Below, one piece after another: positions 54,660 to 64,000 of a stretch of 64,000 bases of DNA. The translations under genes were made by a program, and so were the position numbers. How positions within the stretch are numbered: the first letter of the stretch is position 1; each line of letters opens with the position of its first letter. This DNA is from Mucidula mucida (taxonomy: Eukaryota > Basidiomycota > Agaricomycetes > Agaricales > Physalacriaceae), in NCBI GenBank assembly GCA_015501055.1, contig JADNYV010000085.1:83046-147045 (forward strand). The letters run 5' to 3'. A model generated the notes under the pieces. It did no database searches, was not told the DNA's origin, and saw only the letters and a program-made list of their open reading frames with translations.

Positions 54660-57060
54660 TTCAGGTCAGCCTTGCGAATGTACGCTCGCGCTTTGGTGGC
54701 CAATGGGCTGTCACGCTTCTTGCTGGCGGGTGCAGCATGCACGCTCAGAGACGGTCGTTCCTATAGTATGACAGAGGGTTAAGCCAGGACTGACGTTGAG
54801 TCAACTTTGTGAGTGTGCGTGTACGCTTCAACTGGGTCAAGTCTGGTACTACACCCGTTGAAGGCTAGTCAAGCTGGTGGTGTGGTCAATGTACGTTCGC
54901 GCTTTGGTCGACATGGGCTCTCACGCATCATGACCTGGCGTGCAAGGTAGACGCTTAGAGAGTGTTCTTCCTATACTGTGGGAGAGGGTAACATGGGACG
55001 AGGGCTGAGCGGTTCGTTAAGACGGTTCAAGTGAGTGTAGTCTTGTACTACATTCCTGGTAGACGTTGACGGCGAGTCCGTGGACACTTCACCGGGATCA
55101 AGTCTTGTACTATACCCGTTGAAGGGCACTCAAGCTTTTGGACGGGTCAATGTACGTGCTGAACGGTTCGTTAAGAAGGCTCAAGTGAGTGTAGTCGTGT
55201 ACTACACTTCTTGTAGACGTTGACGGCGAGTCCATGTACTCTTCAACGGGGTCAAGTTTTGTACTATACCCGTTGAAGGCTAGTCAAGCTGGTGGTGTGG
55301 TCAATGTACGTTCGCGCTTTGGTCGACACGGGCTTTCACGCTTCATGGCGGACGTGCAAAGTAGACGCTTAGAGAGTGCTCTACCTATACTGTGGGAGTG
55401 ATTAACATGGGACGAGGGCTGAGAGGTTCGTTAAGACGGTTCAAGTGAGTGTAGTCTTGTACTACACTTCTTGTAGACGTTGACGGCGAGTCCATGTACT
55501 CTTCAACGGGGTCAAGTCATGTACTATACCCGTTGAAGGGCAGTCAAGCATTTGGACCGGTCAATGTACGCGCTGAACGGTTCGTTAAGACGGTTCAAGT
55601 GAGTGTAGCCTTGTACTACACTTCTTGTAGACGTTGACGGCGAGTCCCTGTACGGTTCAACGAGGTCAAGTCTTGTACTATACCCGTTGAAGGGCAGTCA
55701 AGCTGGTGGTGTGGTCAATGTACGTTCGCGCTTTGGTCGACATGGGCTCTCACGCATCATGACCTGGCGTGCAAGGTAGACGCTTAGAGAGTGTTCTTCC
55801 TATACTGTGGGAGAGGGTAACATGGGACGAGGGCTGAGCGGTTCGTTAAGACGGTTCAAGTGAGTGTAGTCGTGTACTACACTTCTTGTAGACGTCGACG
55901 GCGGGTCCGTGTACCCTTCAACTGGGTCAAGTCTTGTATTATACCCGTTGCAGGTTAGTCAAGCTTGTTGCCTGGTCAATGTACGTTCGCGCTGTGGTGG
56001 ACATGGGGCTTTCACCTCTCATGACTGTACGGGGCAAAGTCGGCGCTGAAGGAGAGTGGTACCTCTTGTGGGAGACAGTACTTTGGCGCTGCAAGCAATC
56101 GCTTGGGTCACTGAGAATATAGGGGGTGGGGACAAGTACTCTATGCCGTGGCTTGGGGCCGTAAGAGAGAACGCTGAACTCGTTGAAGCGCGGTCTTGCT
56201 TCGCCATCTTAAAGTAGAAGCCTTCAGTTTGTCACTCAATAGCACAGGTGTGTGTGTGTGTGTGGTCCGCAATGAAGGGAGAAGTGTTGAAACAAGCTTG
56301 CGCGCGCTTGCCTTCGAGCAAGGCGCTCTAGTCTTGGAGTAGGACGAGAACCTCATTGTTAAGGGTTGAACGTCGCTGCGGATATCATGTCCTCAGAGGT
56401 CTAGTACGCCCGTTAAAATGGTTGAGTGACGCTGAAAAAAACGGCTTTCAAACGGGGCAAGCGAAAGCTTCAGCGAGTCCTCTATGCCCTGGCTTGGGGC
56501 AGCAAGCAGGCATGTTGACGGCGCGGTCGCTACTCGAGCTGGTTGACTGGCCCCTGTCGACTCGCTTCCACTCCTCCTGCATCGACGTGTCCAGCAGACG
56601 CCTAAGGAGTCCTGCTACCTTCACTATTGCGGAGTGTAACATGGGCAAGAGTTAAACGGCTACTTTAGGGTGGTTCAAGTGGGTGAACGCTAGTCAAGCT
56701 TGTTGACTGGTCAATGTACGTTCGCGCTTTGGTCGACACGGGCTTTCACGCTTCATGGCAGGACGTGCAATGTAGACGCTTGAAGAGTGTTCTACCTATA
56801 CTGTGGGAGAGGGTAATATGGGACGAGGGTTGAACGGTTCGTTAAGACGGTTCAAGTGAGTGTAGTCTTGTACTACATTCCTTGTAGACGTTGACGGCGA
56901 GTCCGTGGACGCTTCACCGGGATCAAGTCTTGTACTATACCCGTTGAAGGCTAGTCAAGCTGGTGGTGTGGTCAATGTACGTTCGCGCTTTGGTGGACAT
57001 GTGCTTTCGCGCTTCATGACCTGGCGTGCAAAGTAGACGTTCAAGGAGTGTTCTACCTAT
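54660..57060 (+). repeat. about 260-bp tandem repeats, array 3
   Basis: Further copies of the 260-bp unit (starts near 54885, 55305, 55716, 55977, 56716, 56976), partly rearranged, with the GTGTGGTCCGCAATGAAGGG segment at about 56262. Confidence 0.75.
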
Positions 57061-57175
57061 TACCCCTACTTCAGTTGCTAGGACGCAAAACAAAAAAAAC
57101 ATACAGGTATTTTGTAAGAGAGGAAGTTGTATGTACACCTAAGGGGATGTACTGTACGAGATATCAGACCATATC

Positions 57176-57211
57176 GTAGGGTTAGGGTTAGGGGGGGTTA
57201 GGGTTAGGGTG
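57176..57211 (+). repeat. interstitial TTAGGG tract at start of subtelomeric unit 2
   Basis: Same arrangement as at 47302 (CGTAGGGTTAGGG, G run, two more repeats), preceded by 116 bases (57060-57175) not found elsewhere in the window. Confidence 0.85.
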
Positions 57212-59489
57212 GCTGTGACAAAAAACGCGCTAGAAGGGTGGGGGCGAAGTAGAATAAGGGGGGGGTTATAGGAGAGAAATAGAGCCTCCAGGGTCAACCC
57301 TGGCAACCCTAGCTATGGTTACCCTAGCTCTAGGACTGGTCAGGTAGGTGCCCAGCATCCCAGGAGTGAGACATTGCAGGCGTAGGGTGGTCTATAGTTC
57401 ATAGTACGTGTTGTACTAGTGCTCTGGCCACGTGCACTCAGGCGCGGTGCTCTGGCGCGGTATCTATGCGTAGCCCGGTGGGCTACATCACATCACACAC
57501 ATGCTTGCCCAGATGCGGCTGTCACTGGCGCGTCACAGAGGTGCATCGTGCTGCCTGTCGCAGCCCGCCGGGCTACATCAAGCAGCATACTGATCTGTTG
57601 ATCCGCCCAGTGCCTGACTGTATTTACTTCTAGTTCACATGCGCACATAACAGAGCACATCGTGTTGCCTGTTGTAGCCCGTCGGGCTACGTGGACCAAC
57701 ACGGATAAGACAACACTACGGTCGAGTCAAGCTTGCATGTATACGCTTCACGCGTTAGTGAGTGATATGTATGCCATTAAGCGGCTGTGGGCTAATTTAA
57801 TTGAAGGAAAAAATTCTGACCCCCTGTTTTCTTTGCTCTATCAGAGCCGTAAAGGGTTTGACATAGCATATTTCAGAGTTTGAGGAGATCCTATGGTAGG
57901 GATGTTGAGATATTTAACTCCCAATGATTGTGATCGGGGAGAGGGAAGCTGACTAAACCCCCCTTCAAGCATAGTTGGAGGATACATCTCGATTCGGAAG
58001 CTGACTGGGCCATAGAGTGTTGGCCATAGGATATGACTAGCGCAGAAGGTGTAGGAATACTACTGTCAAACAAGGGTGGTTGTGGTTCTCACTGAGATCT
58101 TCAATGGCAATTAAGCCTTATGTTGGGTTCAAGTCAGCCATGCAAATGTACGCTTCGCGCTTTGGTGGGTAATGGGCTTTCACGCTTCATGCTGGCTGGT
58201 ACGGCATGCACGCTTAGAGGCTGGCGTTCCTATAGTATGGGAGTGGGATAAGACAACACTACGGTCGAGTCAACCTTGTGAATGTACGCTTCGCGCTTTG
58301 GTGGGTAATGGGCTTTCACGCTTCATGCTGGCTGGTACGGCGTGTACACTTAGAGGCTGGCGTTACTATAGTATGGGAGTGGGATAAGACAACACTACGG
58401 TCGAGTCAAGCTTGCATGTGTACGCTTCGCGCGTTGGTGGGTACTATGTATGCCATTATGAGGGGTGACATTCCTCTTGCAGGAAAGGACGGTGTGCTCC
58501 CTTATCCGAGTCGCGGTCTTGGTGGGTGGGATTGGACGCTGTTCAAGCGGAATGGGCGTGCAAGTGTGCCGCAGCGCTGAGTGGTTCTAATTCGAGGTCG
58601 CATCATGTTCCTATGCTTTCACCTTTGGGTGAGAGGGTTTCGAGAGCATTGTGTCATCTTGATAGAAACCATTTTAGCCTGAGGGGGGTCGCCTTGGATG
58701 GGCACCAACACTTGCATCAACATTCAGTAGAGTGCTACACTCTCGTTTGAACAGTATGAGAGTTGTTTCCACCAGCAGCTCGAAGCCTTGACTACTGCCC
58801 CTTTTGGTACCAAGGTAAGGGATAAAGATGACGGGGAGGGCCAGCCCTAGGCTGCTTCTGTCTGGCCCCGTACACTGGGCTGGTCCTCCGCTGCTTCAGG
58901 GCCTTCACTTGGCCTTGAAAGTTCTGAGGCAGCGGAGGATCAGGCCAGCGAACGGGGGAGAAGGAGTGGGGGAAGTCAGGCTGGAGGACTTGAGGGCGGG
59001 GCGGAGGGGGTGGTGGGTTGGAGGGGGAAGAGCGGCAGAAGGTAGAGAGCGGAGAGGTGACCTGAATGAACCAAGTTCAATGTTCACTCGCGCGAAAGTC
59101 CAACCGTTGGTTCAGTATTAGTGGTGTTCTTGTCGAGGGGTAGAGCAGTGGCAGAAGTAGATAGTATAGAGGTAGAGTACAACAACAGTTTATGTAGTGG
59201 TTGATAGCCCGAATGCAGAAAGTGCAACGTTGACTGATGTTTGCGAATCCTTAGCAAGTAAGAGTATAGGGTTAGAAGTAGATTAGAGTACAACAAGAGT
59301 CTATGTAGTACGAATGAGTTTGTAGGACGAATGAAGCAGGTTTAAATGTCACTCAGGTGCATCCTTAGGCAGTAAGAAGGGCAGCCGTTGGGTCAGTATG
59401 GCGTTTGAAGTCAGTGAAGGGGGTGGGGTTCTGGTACGCTTTGGTGAGGCTCCCTAACAAGAGGACAGTCAAGTCTCGCGTTCAGCTAC

Positions 59490-62130
59490 GGCCAGCCTTG
59501 TGAATGTACGCTCGCGCTTTGGTGGCCAATGGGCTGTCACGCTTCTTGCTGGCGGGTGCAGCATGCACGCTCAGAGACGGTCGTTCCTATAGTATGACAG
59601 AGGGTTAAGCCAGGACTGACGTTGAGTCAACTTTGTGAGTGTGCGTGTACGCTTCAACTGGGTCAAGTCTGGTACTACACCCGTTGAAGGCTAGTCAAGC
59701 TGGTGGTGTGGTCAATGTACGTTCGCGCTTTGGTCGACATGGGCTTTCACGCTTCATGACCTGGCGTGCAAGTAGACGCTTAGAGAGTGTTCTACTATAT
59801 GTGGGAGTGATTAACATGGGACGAGGGCTGAGCGGTTCGTTAAGACGGTTCAAGTGAGTGTAGTCTTGTACTACATTCTTGTAGACGTTGACGCGAGTCC
59901 GTGTACGCTTCAACGGGTCAAGGCTTGTAGTATAACCGTTGAAGGCTAGTCAAGCTGGCGGTGTGGTCAATGTACGTTCGCGCTTTGGTCGACATGGGCT
60001 CTCACGCATCATGACCTGGCGTGCAAGGTAGACGCTTAGAGAGTGTTCTACCTATACTGTGGGAGAGGGTAACATGGGACGAGGGCTGAGCGGTTCGTTA
60101 AGACGGTTCAAGTGAGTGTAGTCTTGTACTACACTTCTTGTAGACGTTGACGGCGAGTCCGTGTACGCTTCAACGGGTCAAGGCTTGTACTATACCGTTG
60201 AAGGCCGTCAAGCTGCTGGTGTGGCCAATGTACGTTCGCGCTTTGGTCGACATGGGCTCTCACGCATCATGACCTGGCGTGCAAGGTAGACGCTTAGAGA
60301 GTGTTCTACCTATAATGTGGGGGTGATAACATGGGACGAGGGCTGAGCGGTTCGTTAAGACGGTTCAAGTGAGTGTAGTCGTGTACTACACTTCTTGTAG
60401 ACGTTGACGGCGAGTCCGTGTACGCTTCAACGGGTTCAAGGCTTGTACTATAACCGTTGAAGGCTGGTCAAGCTGGTGGTGTGGTCAATGTACGTTCGCG
60501 CTTTGGTCGACATGGGCTTTCACGCTTCATGACCTGGCGTGCAAGGTAGACGCTTAGAGAGTGTTCTACCTATACTGTGGGAGAGGGTAACATGGGACGA
60601 GGGCTGAGAGGTTCGTTAAGACGGTTCAAGTGAGTGTAGTCTTGTACTACACTTCTTGTAGACGTTGACGGCGAGTCCGTGTACGCTTCAACGGGTCAAG
60701 GCTTGTACTATAACCGTTGAAGGCCAGTCAAGCTGCTGGTGTGGCCAATGTACGTTCGCGCTTTGGTCGACATGGGCTCTCACGCATCATGACCTGGCGT
60801 GCAAGTAGACGCTAGAGAGTGTTCTACCTATAATGTGGGGGTGATTAACATGGGACGAGGGCTGAGCGGTTCGTTAAGACGGTTCAAGTGAGTGTAGTCT
60901 TGTACTACCTTCTTGTAGACGTTGACGGCGAGTCCGTGTACGCTTCAACCGGTCAAGTCTGGTATAACCCGTTGAAGGCTAGTCAAGCTGGTGGTGTGGC
61001 AATGTACGTTCGCGCTTTGGTCGACATGGGCTTTCACGCTTCATGACCTGGGGTGCAAAGTAGACGCTTAGAGAGTGTTCTACCTATAATGTGGGGGTGA
61101 TTAACATGGGACGAGGGCTGAGCGGTTCGTTAAGACGGTTCAAGTGAGTGTAGTCTTGTACTACACTTCCTTGTAGACGTTGACGGCGAGTCCGTGTACG
61201 CTTCAACGGGCTCAAGGCTTGTAGTATAACCGTTGAAGGCTAGTCAAGCTGGTGGTGTGGTCAATGTACGTTCGCGCTTTGGTCGACATGGGCTCTCACG
61301 CATCATGACCTGGCGTGCAAAGTAGACGCTTAGAGAGTGTTCTACCTATAATGTGGGGGTGATTAACATGGGACGAGGGCTGAGCGGTTCGTTAAGACGG
61401 TTCAAGTGAGTGTAGTCTTGTACTACCTTCCTTGTAGACGTTGACGGCGAGTCCGTGTACGCTTCAGCTCGGTCAAGGCCTGTACTATACACGTTGAAGG
61501 CCAGTCAAGCTGCTGGTGTGGCCAATGTACGTTCGCGCTTTGGTCGACATGGGCTTTCACGCTTCATGACCTGGGGTGCAAAGTAGACGCTTAGAGAGTG
61601 TTCTACCTATAATGTGGGGGTGATTAACATGGGACGAGGGCTGAGCGGTTCGTTAAGACGGTTCAAGTGAGTGTAGTCGTGTACTACACTTCTTGTAGAC
61701 GTCGACGGCGAGTCCGTGTACGCTTCAGCTCGGTCAAGGCCTGTACTATACCCGTTGAAGGCCGGTCAAGCTGCTGGTGTGGCCAATGTACGTTCGCGCT
61801 TTGGTCGACATGGGCTCTCACGCATCATGACCTGGCGTGCAAAGTAGACGCTTAGAGAGTGTTCTACCTATAATGTGGGGGTGATTAACATGGGACGAGG
61901 GCTGAGCGGTTCGTTAAGACGGTTCAAGTGAGTGTAGTCGTGTACTACACTTCTTGTAGACGTCGACGGCGAGTCCGTGTACGCTTCAGCTCGGTCAAGG
62001 CCTGTACTATACCCGTTGAAGGCCGGTCAAGCTGGTGGTGTGGTCAATGTACGTTCGCGCTTTGGTCGACATGGGCTCTCACGCATCATGACCTGGCGTG
62101 CAAGGTAGACGCTTAGAGAGTGTTCTAGCT
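59490..62130 (+). repeat. about 260-bp tandem repeats, array 4
   Basis: Longest array in the window, about nine or ten copies, several nearly identical (for example around 61660-62120), consistent with recent unequal exchange. Confidence 0.85.
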
Positions 62131-62584
62131 ATACTGTCGGACAGGTTAACTTGGGACAGGCGTTGTACGGTTCGTTGAGATGCTTCAAGTGAGTGAAGGG
62201 TTGGACTACACTTCTTGAAGACGTTCATTGCGAGTCCGTGTACGCATCAACTGGGTGAGGTCTTGTACTCCACCCGTTGAACGCTAGGCAAGCTCTTTGA
62301 CTGGTCGATGTACCCTTGCGCTGTGGTGGACATGGGGTTTTCCCGCCGCATGACTGCATGTGCGCCATAGGCGCCTAACGCGGTGTTCTACCTATAGAGA
62401 TTAACATGGGCTAAGTCTTGAACGGGTACTACACTCGTTGAAGACGTGCCAAGTAGACGTGTGAAGAGTGTTCCGCCTCTACTATGGGAGGACGTCACAT
62501 CGCAAAGTGTTGAACGGCTACTACAGTAATTCAAGACCCTAGCCATAGTATTCCGGATTCCCCGCGATACATATCTCTGGGTGA

Positions 62585-62862
62585 CTGCGTGCTCCTTGGT
62601 CGACCAACCAGACACCATTCGTCGACCAATCTAGTGTAGTCGTCGACCACATTATTGTATTCGTGTGCCAGATTAGTGTATTCATCAACCAATGTAGTCT
62701 ATTCCTTACCAATGTCTTGTGGTCGACCAATTTAGTGTGTTCGTCCAGCAGTTTAGTGTGTTCGCCCACCAATGGGTTGTGGTCGACTACTTTCTTGTGT
62801 TCGTCGACCAATGTCTTGAGGTTGACCACTTTCCTTGTGTTCGTCGACCAATTCTTTCTGGA
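62585..62862 (-). repeat. 21-bp-period repeat encoding heptads, copy 2
   Basis: Counterpart of 54108-54400 with a few indels. Here the minus frame stays open for 147 codons (62982-62539) and includes LVDEHKKVVDHNPLVGEHTK. Confidence 0.65.
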
Positions 62863-63119
62863 GGGCAGACAAACAAGGTAGGGTTCTAGCCCTAAAGACT
62901 TTGGTGATCTCTCGCGCATAAGTAGATTAGAGTACAGCAAGAGTCTACATAGTACGTATGAAGTCAGTGTGGGGGATGTCAAAGTTCGTTAGTATTGTTC
63001 ATGTTGAGTGTGCAAGGTGGTAGGCAAGTCAGTGGTGTGGCGTGCCGCGTGTTAGAGGTAGGATGGGGGTTCTGTTACACTTGGTTGAAGTCTTGTAACA
63101 AGAGGTCAGTCAAGTGTCG

Positions 63120-64000
63120 CGTCCAGTTCAGGTCAGCCTTGCGAATGTACGCTCGCGCTTTGGTGGGCAATGGGCTGTCACGCTTTATGGTGGCTGGTGC
63201 AGCATGCACGCTCAGAGACGGTTGTTCTACAGTATGAGTCAGGGTGAAGCCACCACTGACGTTCAGTCAACCTTGTGAGTGTCCGCGTGCGCGTGGGGGT
63301 TAAGACAGCACTGAGGTCGACTCAAGCTTGGGAATGTACGCTTCGTTGGTCGACATGGGCTTTCACGCTTCATGGCTGGACGTGCAAGGTAGACGCTTAG
63401 AGAGTGTTCTACCTATAGTGTTGGCGAGGGTAGCATGGGACGAGGGCTGACCACGGTTCAAGTGAGTGTAGTCTTGTACTACCTTCCTTGTAGACGTTGA
63501 CGGCGAGTCCGTGTACGCTTCAACGGGTCAAGCTTGTACTATACCCGTTGAAGGCTGGGCAAGCTGTGGTGTGGTCAATGTACGTTCGCGCTTTGGTCGA
63601 CATGGGCTCTCACGCATCATGACCTGGCGTGCAAGGTAGACCTTAGAGGTGTTCTACTATACTGTGGGGAGGGTTAACATGGGACGAGGGCTGGAGGTTC
63701 GTTAAGACGGTGTCAAGTGGAGTGTAGTCTTGTACTACACTTCTTGTAGACATTGACGGCGAGTCCGTGTACGCTTCAACGGGCTCAAGGCTTGTACTAT
63801 ACCCGTTGAAGGCTGGTCAAGCTGGTGGTGTGGTCAATGTACGTTCGCGCTTTGGTCGACAGGGCTTTCACGCTTCATGGCGGGATGTGCAAAGTAGACA
63901 CTTAGAGAGGTTCTACCTATACTGTGGGAGTGATTAACATGGGACGAGGGCTGAAGCGGTTCGTTAAGACGGTTCAAGTGAGTGTAAGTCGTGTTACTTT
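63120..64000 (+). repeat. 136/260-bp type repeats to the window end
   Basis: One 136-type unit (about 63140-63300) followed by about three 260-type units with many single-base gaps. The window ends inside this array. Confidence 0.75.

Larger units (their letters stand above)
47303..57175 (+). repeat. long subtelomeric unit L1
   Basis: About 9.9 kb starting with TTAGGG tracts and the block GGCTGTGACAAAAAACGCG. The order of segments is repeated in L2 (57176 onward): a 1-kb unique start, 136-bp repeats, a conserved 1-kb segment, then several arrays of about 260-bp repeats with interspersed higher-order segments. ORFs of 60-80 codons appear by chance in the repeats and shift frame between copies. 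I support no gene in this unit. Confidence 0.8.
57176..64000 (+). repeat. long subtelomeric unit L2 (continues beyond window)
   Basis: Starts with the same 800 bases as L1 (offset 9874-9875), then diverges near 57990, rejoins at about 58400 (offset about 9563) and follows L1 with fewer higher-order segments. No gene supported. Confidence 0.8.

Noticed and set aside
57060..57175. Unique 116-bp segment before L2 as a possible mobile-element remnant
   Set aside because: No terminal repeats, duplication or coding sequence visible. It may simply be old junction sequence.
47544..59296. ORFs of 60-100 codons repeated in both subtelomeric units (for example 48963-49187 and 58526-58750)
   Set aside because: They are identical because the DNA is duplicated. 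They begin at arbitrary ATGs inside repeats, with no domain or codon signature and no upstream or intron structure.
48121..62130. Regularly spaced repeats that could suggest a CRISPR-like array
   Set aside because: Units are tandem 136 or 260 bp without variable spacers, in a eukaryotic subtelomere. No cas-like genes.

Overview
This window is nuclear DNA of a filamentous basidiomycete, probably an agaricomycete. The genes carry many introns of about 45-60 nt with GT..AG ends. The recognisable products are typical of mushrooms: etherase-type and phi-type glutathione transferases, a short double C2H2 zinc-finger protein, a Dma1-like FHA-RING ligase and HNH proteins. TTAGGG repeats occur repeatedly on the + strand. 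Their orientation, and the repeat structure of the right third, indicate that the right side faces a chromosome end. Species cannot be stated.

Layout. (1) 1-10.7 kb: single-copy-like genes. These are an MFS transporter cut by the window edge, an NTF2-like gene, two GST genes plus a decayed GST fragment, a C2H2 zinc-finger gene and a secreted low-complexity protein. (2) 11-33.2 kb: a tandem array of eleven copies of a family I do not recognise, here called family A. Six copies are intact (about 300 aa, four exons) and five are broken. Two divergently oriented HNH nuclease-like genes (H1, H2) stand at the head of two tandemly duplicated blocks (about 12.87-20.54 kb and 20.58-29.53 kb). A broken third HNH copy (H3) is fused to the last array copy. 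Family A and the HNH genes share three intron positions and phases, almost equal internal exon lengths (82/76 and 137/131 nt), and collinear WGL and PP motifs. I infer that family A derives from the HNH family and has lost the zinc cysteines and the last HNH histidine. (3) 29.5-42.5 kb: ordinary chromosomal genes (two unknown membrane proteins, an FHA-RING E3 ligase, a calponin-homology-like protein, a four-span membrane protein, a small unknown protein). (4) 42.5-64 kb: subtelomere. It holds two 701-bp units with TTAGGG tracts, then an endonuclease-lacking Penelope-like retroelement (Coprina type) running antisense from the telomeric repeats. That element is interrupted by a truncated hAT transposon with a perfect 8-bp target duplication. 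Then come two long subtelomeric units, each starting with TTAGGG tracts and a shared motif, built of 136-bp and about 260-bp tandem repeats without convincing genes.

The most interesting part is the HNH / family A locus. It is a recently duplicating array of apparently nuclease-inactive HNH paralogues with basic, probably nuclear C-termini. Most copies with a recognisable upstream region carry a shared CACGTG-TGACG promoter block. The array lies next to HNH genes that keep the motif, close to a chromosome end. Its function is unknown. A role in self/non-self recognition, element control or nuclease regulation is speculation.
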